DNA of 64,000 bases from Isochrysis galbana (taxonomy: Eukaryota; Haptophyta; Isochrysidales; Isochrysidaceae): the NCBI GenBank assembly GCA_018136815.1, contig CM030941.1, positions 19,771 to 83,770 of the forward strand, read 5' to 3'. Below, in pieces: positions 12,774 through 24,900 of this stretch; position 1 is the first letter of the stretch, and every line of letters starts with the position of its first letter. Below the pieces are notes generated by a model. It had not been told where the DNA came from and did not search any database. It saw only the letters and a program-made list of their open reading frames with translations. A program made the position numbers and the translations under genes.

Positions 12774-15417
12774 AGCACAAAATCTTCGCTCGCGCCTTCG
12801 GCTCCGGTCGTCACGTCGAGTTCTTCCCTTGAGAAATCTTCATCGTCCCCGCGTCATGAGCCCGTCTCTTCTTCTTCTCTTCCCGAACTGTTCGGGTCGA
12901 AGTCTCCTGGGGAAGAGAGCCTCGTGGGACCCCTCCCTTCTTCAAAGGAGAGCCTTTCCGAGCCAGTTCTCCCCCCCTCTCGCCTCTCCGCGCCGACGGT
13001 CGAAGTTCCGCCGCCTCCGCGGGCCTCTACTCACACCCCGTCAACTGGAGCTGGAATGGGTCCTCTAGCCTCGTCCGTTGCTCCACCGGTGGCCTTTCCT
13101 CTCCTTTCTTTCGCTGATCCTTTGCCAAGTGTTCCTTCCTCTCTCAATCCCTCTGTGGTTGGTGCTGAAGATGATGTGGGTTCCGTCCGGTCCCTCCCTC
13201 CTTTCGAGCCCCCACCATATGAAGAGTTTGTTCCACCCCCGTCGACGTATTCGTACCCCAAACGTAACGTCGTTCCACCTCCGACCGCCACCGTCGGCGC
13301 CGCCCAAATCATGGACCAACAAGTCCAGATCGAGGCTCTCCGCGGCGCTGTCGACCGCCTCGAGTCCTCTACCCTCCAAGCCGCCCAGCGCCACGAAGAA
13401 TTTCAGCGAGAGGTGGGGTCTACCTTCAACACGATACTCAACATTCTACAGGGCCAAGCGGGCACTACGACTTCGTCTCGAGTCGAAACTTCGCCACCGC
13501 TTGTGGAAGAAGGAGACAACTCCATCGGTGCTCCCCCTGCCTCGGCCAAGTTCCCTTCTCAACCTTTGCCCGCCGCGCCGTTCTCCGTTCCGCCAAATCC
13601 GATTTCCGATCCCGTACCCAATACACCCGTTCCTGTCCCGTCTGTCAAGCCTGTTTCTGATCCCCAACCTCCACCCACCGTCGCGGGCCTCCGCTCGCTT
13701 CCAAATCCGGCGACTCGGCGCATCCCGTCGATCCAAGCCTCGCCGGGATGTTTCTGAGCGAGAGGTCATCCTAGCCTCATGGGACCAACTGTTTAACATG
13801 TCCCCCTATGAGGTAGCTTCTCTCTACAAGAACTCCGACGATTTCGAGCTAATCCACGCCATTCTCAACGGCGGCCTCTCTCGGGCCGGCAATGTTTGGC
13901 ACTACCGTGTGTTTTTCGAGAAGGAGCACGTGACCAAGTGGGCTCGGAGCCGCTTCTTCCTCGACCGCACCCTCCATCACCAAGTCCGAATGGGCAAAGA
14001 GCTTTCCGAGATCAAGTTCCCCAAGGGCCTGGCCTCGGACAACGTCCAGACAGCGGCCACCTCCTGGAATGATTTTCGTCTGTCCTTCATCAAGCCACTC
14101 GAGCGCGCCCTCTCGCTCGGCTGCGACCACCGTGAAATCTTTACATCCTTGCTAGCGGCCGCCAACTTGTGCACCACCGGCAACCAAAGGATTTACGCCT
14201 TCCTCCTCGATCTCGCCGAAGATCCGGTTCTCTCTCTCAATCCCGCGCTGGCCTGCGACGTGCTTCTCCGCAAGTGCGACGCCACCTTCGCGGCCAACGT
14301 GCCCGGCTTCGCCAAAGACTCCGCCTCCATGGAGTGGGACCGCCTCGTAGCCCGTGAAGCCGGCTCCGATCTCTTAGAGTTATCCAAGAATTTGGTGCGC
14401 GCGTACGTCCGCAAGATGGGTGACGCGAAGGTGGATGCCACGACGGTCTGGGACCACCCAAACATGTCGCACGATATCAATCAACGATTCGAGTCCATCA
14501 TTCGGAACGACAAGGTCGACGCGGCTCGCGGCGTGGATAACGCGACCAAGTTCGGCGAGTGTCTTGCGAAGACTCGCTTCCGCGTCGAGAACCACGAGCT
14601 CCCTCGTTCGGCCCTTTCGTGCGTCAACCTCTGCCAGCGCTACCTGAGCCCGTACGAACAAGCCCGCGCTGGCCAACAAGCGTCGGTCACGGTCGCCGCC
14701 GTGACGCCGCCGGCGACTACTTCCAAGTCCACCAAGACCGCCAAGGTTGCTAAGACTGCCTCTAACCCCGCAGACACTACGGCTTCGATGGTCGCCGCCG
14801 TCCAAGCGGCGGTGGCCGAGGCATTAAAATCGCAAAACAACAACTCGAACCGCAAGGCGACTGGCGCTGACAATCGTCGGGCTCCGCCTCCGCCTACGAA
14901 TTACTCCGCATCGTCTCCGTTACCGGACGCACTTCTTGACCGTCCCCTCGGCAAAAGCACGTCTTCCCGTCGCCAATGTGATCCCCCTCCGAACGGCCTT
15001 GGGCTTCCGGCCGATTCGGGCCTCTCGGAATGGGATCCAGGTAGCTGGTCTCGAGCGCGAGCCCGCTTCTGGCAAATCTCTCGTTACGCGGGTCACCCGG
15101 CCCTTCGCGCTGCGCTCACGCGCTGCCGTCCCTCGGATGCCACCATGACGGCGCCGCGTCTCGACGACTTAGACCGCGACGTCAAGGAGTGGACCGACGC
15201 CAACGGCTGCGCGTACTGCGCCTTTCGTCCCCGGGCTCCATCTGGTACGCCCGAGGCAGACTTGTGGAAGTATGGCACGGGCGACGGAGCTCATAACCCC
15301 GTCGTTTGCCAACCATACATTCGTTTTCTCTGCGAAGGCGGCAGTGGCGAGTGTGGTAACGACCCAGAAGTCCACCGCCGCCTCCGCACGATGGTTGTTC
15401 TCCGTCCGGCCCAGTAG
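12687..15417 (+). CDS. Gag polyprotein (one frameshift), ends at UAG
   Basis: Forms the retroelement capsid in the cytoplasm. I chose the ATG at 12687 (MSSPQE...) because the same start and following codons are kept in both LTR copies. The N-terminal 300 or so residues are Ser/Pro-rich. That frame ends at 13757, and the frame that continues the conserved part (RSKPRRDVSEREV...) overlaps it, so a 1-nt change lies between about 13560 and 13745. The second part has the helical composition of a capsid (about 13790-14650), a Lys/Ala/Thr-rich linker, and a Cys/His-containing tail (CAYC...H...C...C, about 15210-15350) that is not a standard CCHC knuckle. It ends GCC CAG TAG GTC; the same frame stays open after the TAG. 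Confidence 0.75.
15415..15417 (+). other. in-frame UAG between Gag and Pol, candidate readthrough stop
   Basis: The Gag frame and the Pol frame are the same frame. The only stop between 13760 and 20940 in that frame is this TAG, in the context CAG TAG GTC GCC GGC GGG GCC. Some gammaretroviruses and plant viruses join Gag or replicase parts by suppressing one UAG. Whether this one is suppressed is inference; a point mutation or a base-calling error gives the same picture, and copy A does not reach this region. Confidence 0.55.
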
Positions 15418-18400
15418 GTCGCCGGCGGGGCCCACGTCCGCGCTGTTACCCCGCTACCAGTCCAGGGTAGTGGGCCTGAACGCCACCCACCAAAAGATCG
15501 TATTACGCTACGGCCGAGTACTTCTACGGCCTCCAACCGGTACCCCAAGATTCCCCAAGTTCCAGACAAGCCCTGCCACCTCCATCCCCCTCTTTCTCCT
15601 GCCTCCTCGCCGATTGCCCCTATTTCTCCCAATGCCGATGATTCCATCCTGATTCTCGATATCACGCACGAGTCCTCAAAACCAAGTCAACCGTCACCGC
15701 CTCTCTATCAACTCAAGCCGCTCAACCGCTACCCCCCGCCACTCCTCAAGCATCCCCAGTCCAAGACCTCACGGTCTGCGAAAATCCAGCCGCCGCAGGC
15801 CCAATCCAACCTTCAATCCTTCAAATCAAATTTCGCATGTCCGAGCCACAAAACGTCTCCCGAGTACGAGTCCGAGTCCAAGTCACGTTCAGAATTACCC
15901 TCTTCGTCTTACGCCACCGCGAGCCCATCTACGAGTCTGAGCCCAGTCCAGTCATCACCGGTATCACCAGTCTCCATTACTACGACGATGGAGGCGCAGT
16001 TCTCCGGTTCTTCCCCACTTTCTTTCGAGTCCGAGTCCAAGCCTGTTTTGAGCAAACCCCGTTCTGAGCCATCCGAGTCCGAGTCCGAGTCCGAGTCCGA
16101 GTTTACAACGTCACCGAGTCCTACCACGCGGTCGACCGCAGGATTAACGGAGCTCCAGCCACTCACTGAGCCTCCGACGACCACTCCTTCCGCGGGAGTG
16201 TTCACCTTCGGTCCTCCGCGCCCCGAGTCTGAGTCATTTGGAATCTCCGGTCACTTCCAGAATTCCAACCACAACCGAGCCCCGTTTCACGAGCCACCGC
16301 GTATCGAGTCCAAACACAAGCTGACGCCGAAGCCCTCGACGACAGCCACTGTGTCCTTGTCCGAGCCACCGTTCCGAGTCTCGCCGCAGCCGGCCTGCCA
16401 CTCCAGCAGGCTGCACGCCGCCGAGCCGATCCCTTCCGTTTCCGTTCCGAGTCCGAGTCCAATCGCACAAGACAGTGCATCCCGAGCCCGCGTAATCAAG
16501 CCCGTCACCGAGTCCGAGATTTCGGCCGCACCGAGCCAACCGGTGCTGGCCACCGTGCCCCTATTGTCATCACAAGCTTCAGCTTCGTCCTCACCGACGG
16601 TTGCGACGCCAGGGGGCTTCACCTTTGAGCCGGCCCCGTCCGTTCCCATTTCGAAAGTTAGCCCTGTTATTGGCGTCCAGCACGCCAGAAACGACGAGTC
16701 CGAGTCCGAGTACAAATTAACGTCACCGCGGAGTCCGCGGTCGACCACCGGCGTTCCCACGCCACCCCATCAACCGAGAGCCCTGGAGGAGCTTGAACAG
16801 CCGTCTCCTAGCCCCTCTCAAGTCGCCGAGTCTTCCGAATTCGAGTCTGAATCCACCGTAATTTCAGCGGTCCATCCACCCGCTAGCCCGAGCCAAGTCC
16901 TCCGAAGAATGCTTCGCATTGCAGAACCTCTTCGGCCACTACCCACGCCAGCCGCTGCCGCAGAGCCACCACCCTGGCCCCAGCCTTCCCCGCAGCCGGC
17001 TTCTACGACAGCCACGTCCCTTCTTTCGCCGGCGCCGACCCCGCCGACGACAGAATGCAACGACGTCGATCCCTGGCCTGTTTCCTCTTCCGACGTGACC
17101 ATGGAGAGTGACCACAACTCCTCTGCACGTCGAGGAACGGCGGCCTCCCAAACCGAGCTTCTACGCCCATTGAGCCAGCCCAACCGAGTCCCTGAGCCAT
17201 GTCCTTCATGTCTCTCACCGGTGGTCTCGCGGCCGCGGCGTCCGTCGCCGCCGTCCGACACCCCACTTCTCCGAGTTTCTTCGTCAATCCCGTCCTCCGA
17301 GCCCGTCTCTACGTCGTCGATATCCGAGTCTTCTTCCATTCGTCCTACGTCGCTGCGGCCACCGGTCGCCGCCTCCGAGCACTGCCTGCCTCTCGATACC
17401 ACTGCCACCACCATCATGCGCGTGGCAGCGATCAATGCGTCCGCGATCCAGTCCTTCGATTCCTCTCAAAACAACTCCGATGTCGGCACCCGTGATGATA
17501 CCCCGTCACCCGCTCTCCACGCTCTCGCCTCTCTTCGTGCACGAGCGAGCGGCTCTGCGGTGGTATTACCTCGGCACCTCACGGAGGCAGCCCAAGAGCT
17601 TCGCCGGCCTCGCAATGGCACCCTAGCCTCGCCTGCCGCCGCGCTACCCAAGCACTTCGATGAGCTTTGCGCTGAGCTCACGAAGATGAATCAACGAGTC
17701 CAAGACGGGCTGACGTCTGGCTGTCACGCACCACGCGTTCTCGTCGTTGGCGAGACGAGCGGCGTCGTCTCCTCCATGTTCCTACTCGCCGGTGCTGATG
17801 TAGCTACGTGCGATTTGTATCCTTCCGAGATCGATTACGTGCCCCACTTCCAAGGCGACGCGCTTCATGTCCAAAACCTAGGTTGGGACCTAGTCATCGC
17901 CCACCCGCCCTGCACGTACCTCTCCGCTGTCAGCAGTCAATGGCTCTCCCAAGAACCCGGACGTCGTGCCGCTCTTGAGTCGGCCGCTCGCGTCTTCAAG
18001 TCAATGGCCTCCGCCACTGCTCCGTTTGTAGCGGTCGAGAACCCTCGGATGCATGCGGAAGCTCGCCGTTTAGTCGGGGGGTTGACCCCGACCCAATTCG
18101 TCCAACCCTGGGAGCACGGCACTGGACACCAGAAAGCCACCGGGTTGTACCTCACCAAAGGGCTGCCGCCCCTCCAGCCAACTTGCGTCGTGGATGGCCG
18201 TGAGTCGGCCATGGCTAACCTCTCTCCTTCACCGCACCGTGGCGCTCTTCGCAGCCGCACCTACGTCGGTGTAGCTGGAGCGATGGCGATCCATTGGATG
18301 CCTGTTCTTCTTCGACATTTGAGCCAACAGCGAGACCAGACGTCGACGAAGAAATTGTCCGCGTTAGAGCTACTCGCTTGCGCGCGGTGCAGCCTATTGG

Positions 18401-21400
18401 ACCGGCCTTCACTTAGCTCGACCGAGGCTACCGCCTACGAGCCGTGGTCGGCTCTTCATCGTTATGAGAGGGGGAGGGAAACGAGTGAAGTTTCTTCCGA
18501 CCCCGTTGTTTCCCGTCCAGCTACTCCCGAGTCAGACAACCACGAAGACCAAAAAGAAACCCACGATAACCACGACAACGACACGCCACTCCACGCCTCC
18601 GAGTCTACACTCCACGACCCATTCTCTCCATGGACCGCCCCGCCTCCGGCACGCGCGAGCTCGCCGCGTCCGACGACGCCGACGACTCTCCGGAAGCGGC
18701 GCCAACAATGGCAATCATTCGGAGTGAACGGGGACCAGAAATGGTCCAACGTCACGCTCGAAACCGCTGACGAAATAAGAGCGCAAGCTCTAGCCGGACG
18801 AAACGCCGACGAGGAATCCGACCTCGCCGCTGCCGTCCGAGCGCCGATCGAGTTCGTGGAAGCCAAAGGCATCCGCGCCGAAGAGCTAGCCTCATTAGTT
18901 CGAAGACCCAAGACAGAAGCCCAAGCCCGTCTCGAGAAAGATTGGGAAAAGATGTCCGACCACCCGAGGCACCCCACCGACAAGAGAGGCCTGGGCTACA
19001 CTAGTCCCAAGCTATCACCCTGTACCGCTACCAACGAGGACGACCCCTCTAGGCCCTCTGCCACGATAGCGGCAGTCGGAGTACCCGAAGAGACGACGAC
19101 CAGTTTGACGACGAATTCACCCGAGCAACGACGCTGGCGACCAACCCCGTCCCTGTCCGACACCATTGCACACGTGACCGCGCACCGGCCGGAGAGCGTC
19201 GTGGATACCCTACCATCTGCCTACCCAAGGCATTGTCTATATGTTCGAGATCTAATGGTCTGCCGCTCCGGCGAGGCTGCCGGCAAAGAAGGAGTAATCT
19301 TAGCCGACTCCGCCCTCACGGTCAACAGCACACTCGCTGACACCGGAGCTGGCCCGTCGGTCGTGACCACTTCCCTCTTGTCCAGCCTACCCAACGACGC
19401 ATGCGTCGAGCGGCTGCCGCAAGCCGTAGTGACACCGCTCCATGGCCCAGACGGCCTACCTCTTATCACGCGAGGCAAGGCTCGAATCGTTTTCTCCGTC
19501 GGTGGATTTCTCTTTCGTCATACGTTCATGGTGATTGAAGGCAACCCGATGCTACTGCTCGGGAACGACTTCTTAGCTACGCACGCCGCTTCGATTCAGC
19601 TCGCCTCCGACAGCGCGGACGGCTCTATCACCCTCGGTGCCCCATCCACGGTGGCTCCTCTTGAGGTTAATGGCAGTCCAAGCCCCGACGCTCCGCCGAT
19701 CTTTCGCGTCTCGACGTCACCGATAGCGGTGGTCCCTGTCAGCATGACTTGTGCACAGGTCTGTCCGACCTCCGCGAACCCAATCACGACTGACTTCTTC
19801 CGAGGGCCGCAAGCCGCCGAAAACGACAACCAGCTAGTCTCCGAGCCGCTCTTCAACACGGCCGATGAGTTTGCCGCCAAAGCGCCGGCGTCTTGTGGCT
19901 CCGAGTACCTCCTATATACCCATGAACCTATCACGATCCCGGCCTATCATCGGGCGACGTTTCACGTCCGAATTCCGCTAGCTCTTCGAGAACACGAAGA
20001 CTGCGCCATGCTCGTGGACCGACTCCCTACACGCGAGACTATTGACAGCTCTCCGCTCGTCATCCCTCAAGTAGAGAGGCCGAAATCCGACCACACCATC
20101 GCGGTTACGGTGGCCAATACTGACCCCAAACCACTACACCTTCCGTCGTTCCATCCTGTAGCTTCGCTACAGGTTCGATTCAAGATTCACGCTGGAACTT
20201 ATCACCGCGTCGGTGACAATAACTCGCCGGATGTGATTGAGTCGCTCAACGAGGACCAACGCAAGCTCCTCGAGGCAGCCAAGATCGACCCCGAGGGCCG
20301 TCTCTCGATGCCCCAACGTGAACAAGTTCGTCGTCTACTGGCCCGACGTATCGCTGCTTTCGCAATTGACCCGACTAACCCGAATCACACTCACGTGATG
20401 GAGGTAGAGCTACCGCTCAACCCCGGAGCCGAAGCTCACCGTCACGCACCGTCTAGAGTTGGACGAGAGGGTGAGAAGATCATAGAGGACGAAGTTTGCA
20501 AGATGGAGTCCGCGGGCATCATTAGGAAATCAAATTCGTCGTGGGCCTCTCGAGTCGTGTTAGTCACTAAGAAGGATGGCTCCGTACGTTTCTGCGTAGA
20601 TTATCGCGACGTCAACTCCAAGCTTCGTCTAGAGGACAGCCCTCTTCCCCTCACGGTAGAAGCCATCGACCGATTGTCGTCCGGTCAAGGCAACCTCGAT
20701 TCTCTATTCCTTTGCACCTGGACCTGGCATCTGGTTTCTGGGGTATACCGATCAAAGAATCCGATAAACATATCACCGCGTTCACTACTCATCGCGGCAA
20801 GTACGAGTTCAATTACTTGCCTTTCGGTGTTCAATCCGGTCCCTCGTATATGTGCCGCCTCATGGACGCCGTTCTCGGTGGGCTGGCATGGGAGATTTGT
20901 ATGCCATACTTGGATGATGTCGGCGCCTGGTCGACAGGTGTAGGTGACTCGCTGCAGGCCAGGGAAGAGTCGTCATTCCAACAAATGTTACACCGTCTTG
21001 ATCTTGTCTTGGAACGTCTCATCTGGGCGGGCCTCACTTGCAAGATGTCGAAATGCGTTTTCTTTGCCACCTCGGCTGAATATCTCGGCCACGTTGTTTC
21101 GCGTGAAGGTCTTCGGATGGATCCCAAGAAAGTGGAAGCTGTCTCGAAAATCGACCCAACCCAAATCAACTCGATCGAAGCCGTCCGTTCGTTCCTTGGA
21201 TTGTGCTCCTACTACCGCCGTTTCATCCGTCGTTTTGCGATCCGTGCGGCGCCGTTAACCGCTCTCACGCGGAAAGGGTGCGACGTCCCGGTCGAGTCGC
21301 AAACAGAAGCCTGTCGACAGGCTATCGAAGATCTCAAGCAAGCTATCTGTGAAGAACCCGTACTTGCACCTCCTCGAGACGACCGTCCTTTCCTCGTTAA

Positions 21401-23624
21401 AACCGACGGTGCTAGCAAGCTCGGCATCGCCGGCGTCCTCGCCCAAAAAGACGACGAAGGGAGAGAGCGCGTCGTTGCATACTACGGTCGTAGCTTGAGT
21501 CCGGCTGAGCGCCATTGGACAGTCACTGAAATCGAACTTCTAGCAGCGCTAGAATCGATCCGAAATTGGAGGCCTTATCTTTGGGGTCGCCACTTCACCC
21601 TCGTCGTAGACCATTCAGCTTTGCGCTGGCTTCACACGATGAAAGATCAAGTCACCGGTGGTCCAGCCTCGCGCCTCATGCGATGGGTCCTAAAGCTAGC
21701 CGAATATAGATTCGACGTCGTGCACAAACCTGGAGTCACTCACTGGGACGCCGACGGCTTATCCCGCTTAGTTGCTCTCGAGCCTGATCACGATCCTCTC
21801 CATCTCGAGGAGAGTGACGCCCATTCTTTCGATTCTTCTGAAATTCACGACATAGTCGCCGCCGCGGTTACTTCATCCACCCTCACCGCTCGCCGCCAAC
21901 AAGCAAGCGATAGGCTCGCTCGTCAAGCATCGGAATCTTCGGAGTCGATTACCTCCTCGTATCTCGATGTGGGCGTGCCTCATGCCGACGAATTACGTCA
22001 AGCGCTCTCTACCGACGATCTCGCCAGCTCGATCCTTTCTGAAGTCGAGTCGATCCTTCCGAAAGCTTCCTCTTCGATTGACTCTAGCTCGTCGTCGAAG
22101 AAAAGTTCCCGATTCCTCCTTCGCGATGGCCTACTCTACTACCGCTCCTCAGAGGCGGAAGAGGCTCCTCTTCGTTTATACATTCCGGAGTCCCTTCGTG
22201 ACACGTACCTCCGCGCCTACCATGACCACCTTGGTCACCCAGGTGCGACAAGGATGACTACCCTACTTCGTTCTCGAGTTTACTGGCCTGGCCTATCCGC
22301 CTCTGTATCGGAGTACGTTCGAGAGTGCCATGAATGCACTCTTGGCAAACCGTTACCGCGACCGCTCGCCCATCCATCCGGTCTTTCTATCGGATCCTAT
22401 CCTTTCGACGTCGTCTATTGCGATATTCTTTCGATGGCTCCCACCCACGATTTCGTATCCGGCCGCTCCGGTTTTGATAAGCTGATTGTTTTCGTCGATT
22501 CTCTCTCTCGTTGGATTGAAGCTGAGCCTTGCAACGGTAACCCCTCGTCCGCAAAATGTCTGGACGTCTTCATGCGTCTCATCGTATCTCGTTATGGAGT
22601 CCCTCGCCAACTTCGAACCGACGCCGGCTCGAATCTTTGCTCTCGATTAGTGGACCTAATTCTCAAAGCGACCGGCACGGACTTGAGCACTACTGAAGCC
22701 TATCGCCACGAAGGCGTAGGGCTAGTAGAAAGAGCTCAACAAACTCTCCTCACGATGACTCGAGTCTCCAATGAAGGCGGCGCCCATTGGGTCGACCACC
22801 TTCCGTTTCTTCTCATGTCTATGCGAGCGACCGCCGGTCGCGTCGTACCCAAGTCACCCGCGGCTATCTTGTTTGGTCGGGAGCTTCGTCTTCCAGCTCA
22901 ACTTGCTGACCCTGCTCCTGTTCTCGAGTTGCTTCCATCTAGGCCTCCGTCCGATGCCGTCATTTACGCTACCGAGCTCAATAAGAAGCTTCTCGAGTCG
23001 TGGCGTTCCGCCCTCGAAAGTACTCAAGAAGCCCAACGCGAATCGATGCGCTCCGCCTCTCAAAAGTCTAAACTCGGTGTCACCTTCAAACCAGGAGACA
23101 GAGTTTGTCGTCGAATCCCTGGCCACGCCAACAAACTTCAATATCTCTACTCCGGTCCCTACCGAGTAGAAGAAGCCATCTCGGCCACTCGCTACCGTCT
23201 ACGCGATCTCGAAAATCGTCAAGTCAAGGATGAAGTTCACATTTCCAATCTTCGTCCGTACTTCACCGTCACCGATTCGTCTCCGCTCGCTGAAGATGAG
23301 TACTTGGTCGAAGAGTTACTCGATCGCAAGGGCGATGGAGTTTCATTCAAGTATCTCGTCAAATGGCGCGGCTATCCTCGTTCTGAAGCTACTTGGGAGT
23401 CTCGAATTGAGTTGCTTCGGCGTTGTGCTGATCTAGTTGAGTCGTACGACACCACTTTCGACCGCCGTCCGGTTCAACCCCAAGCTCACTCCGCTGTAGA
23501 CTCCTCTTCAAGTCCAAGCTCAAGTTCCCAATCCAATCAAGTTATTCCACGTCGAATTCAAGAGACAAGTCGTACTCCTCCTGATCTGCCTTCGAGTCGT
23601 ACTCGTTCTCGTTCACAATCGTAG
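15418..23624 (+). CDS. Pol polyprotein with methyltransferase-like domain, PR, RT, RNase H, integrase, chromodomain (one 1-nt loss)
   Basis: Open from 15418 to 20943, then resumed one frame over to 23624; copy A shows that a C is missing near 20718 within the RT motif LDLASGFW. The leader (15418-17640) is Pro/Ser/Glu-rich with (GAGTCC)n near 16076. Then come the methyltransferase-like domain 17730-18300; retropepsin with DTGA near 19338 and LLGNDFL near 19555; RT from about 20400 with LPFGVQSGPS and YLDD near 20907; RNase H 21390-21760 (KTDGAS, EIELLAAL, VDHSAL); integrase HHCC finger 22210-22350 and D-D-E core (YCDILS, LRTDAGSN, GLVERAQQ); and a C-terminal chromodomain 23296-23440 (YLVKWRGYP, TWESR). 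The chromodomain marks it as a chromovirus-type integrase, thought to steer insertion to marked chromatin. The ATG at 15988 is an alternative internal start if UAG is not read through. Confidence 0.88.
17730..18300 (+). other. DNA (cytosine-5) methyltransferase-like domain fused into Pol, copy B
   Basis: About 190 residues. Visible motifs in order: VLVVGETSG (SAM-binding glycine motif), CDLYPSE, GDALHV, WDLVIAHPPCTYLS (Pro-Cys motif IV with the presumed catalytic Cys near 17910), FVAVENPRMHAEA (ENV-type motif VI, near 18035), QPWEHGTGHQKATGLYL, and RSRTYVGVAGAMAIHW. This order and wording fit the short C5 methyltransferase-like proteins common in phages (HPPCTYLS and RSRT...GIA.AMA are their signatures). 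It lacks the large target-recognition region of eukaryotic DNMTs. Activity is not shown, but no listed motif is lost. It lies between the Ser-rich leader and the protease, so release would depend on the element's own protease. Confidence 0.75.
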
Positions 23625-23690
23625 CGCTAAGTCGACCGGAAGTGGATGATTAGCGTCGCGTCAGCGCCTGACCAGCGCAACTGCCCGCTC

Positions 23691-24115
23691 TCCATTCTCC
23701 TCCTCCTGTGTCCCTGCGGCGCGTCCCATGCCGGCGCGCCACGGCCTGCTCTCAGAGGTCCTTTGGGGGCTCCCAGAGGGCCAGCCAGGGCAGCTCAGGG
23801 GCAGTGGAGGCTGGGGCTCAGCCCCTGGCCCCCCCTGCCTCTCCCACGCTTGCCTCGCTGGCCATGGGAGCCGCCCAGAGGCATCTGTCTGCCTGGCGAC
23901 CAGGGAAGGGGGGGGGTCAGCTCGAGGCAGGCCCACGCAGGGCGTGGGAGTGCGAATCACGGCCCGCGCCACTAGGGGTCTGGGCCAGTGTGGTGATTGC
24001 CCAGCCCCTGCCAAAGGGCAGGGCTGTGGTTGATTTACGGGCCCACCCCTGGGGGTGTCCGCGATGGAGAGAGGGGGGCGCGAGGCCCCCCATTGACCCC
24101 ACTTTATAAAAGTAG
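23691..24115 (+). repeat. GC-rich dispersed repeat, copy 1
   Basis: The segment from CCCCCCTGCCTCTCCC through CTGCCTGGCGACCAGGGA, CACTAGGGGTCTGGGCCAG and GTCCGCGATGGAGAGAGG to TATAAAAGTAGGTTG matches 25097-25425 in the same order and orientation. It begins exactly where copy B of the retrotransposon is cut off. No credible reading frame. Confidence 0.7.
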
Positions 24116-24800
24116 GTTGACAAATACAGCCAAATACATATGTATTTGGCCTCTAGCCAAACACGCCGGTAATTAATACGTATTTTCCATCTAGGCTTCG
24201 GTGGTGCGGCGTCTGCCACGGCCCGAGCCGATCGGTCGGCGTGGCGGGGTCCTACATGTGAAACACAGGAACAGTGTTTTTTTTTCGGAGGCCCAAAACA
24301 TATGTTTTTCGCTGTTTATTTCGGGCGGCCCCCTACCCCGCACATCTGTTTTTTACACTGTTTTTTTTCGACGGCAAAAAACATACTGTTTTTGCTGTTT
24401 TTTTTCTAAGTTTGGCTGTGTTTCACGCCTAGATGTTAAACACGGTGGGTTAGGTCTAGAAACACACCAAAAACAGCTGTTTTTGGCTTTTTTGGAAACA
24501 CGGTGAAACACAGTACCGAAAACAGCGGGTCATATATATATATATAGTAGCTAGTATAGTATACATATATATTATATCCATCTCCCGTAGGCTCACAGCT
24601 CACAGCTACCGGTAGTTCCTGTGGGAGTGTAATTGTAATAATTGTAACTGTCAAGCATAAGCATGATTGTGATTGATGATTGATTGTCTTGCATCCAACT
24701 AGGTGCTAGGTGGTAGGTGGTGGTAGCTAGTGGTGTAGTGGTGCAGGTGGGAGGCCAGGCAATCAGGTGGCGGATTGATTATGCTCTGGCTCTGGCTATG
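24116..24800. repeat. AT-rich stretch with palindrome and CTGTTTTT subterminal-like repeats
   Basis: A perfect 22-bp palindrome (GCCAAATACAT + reverse complement) lies at 24129-24150. From 24260 to 24530 short repeats of AAACACAG and CTGTTTTT recur in both orientations, as in the ends of DNA transposons. A TA dinucleotide run follows at 24533-24545. No gene seen. Confidence 0.45.
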
Positions 24801-24900
24801 NNNNNNNNNNNNNNNNNNNNNNNNNNNNNNNNNNNNNNNNNNNNNNNNNNNNNNNNNNNNNNNNNNNNNNNNNNNNNNNNNNNNNNNNNNNNNNNNNNNN
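24801..24900. other. assembly gap (100 N)
   Basis: Exactly 100 N; true size unknown. Confidence 1.

Larger units (their letters stand above)
11392..23690 (+). mobile_element. Ty3/gypsy chromovirus-type LTR retrotransposon, copy B (5' LTR to end of Pol; no 3' LTR)
   Basis: Order: 5' LTR, Gag, UAG, Pol with methyltransferase-like, PR, RT, RH, IN and chromodomain, then about 65 bp of the 3' spacer shared with copy A. Similarity to copy A stops near 23688, after GCAACTGCCCG, where copy A continues to its 3' LTR and copy B passes into a GC-rich dispersed repeat. Only two coding breaks are seen: one frame change in Gag (before 13757) and one missing C near 20718. It is therefore the better template of the two for reading the element. 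Confidence 0.9.
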
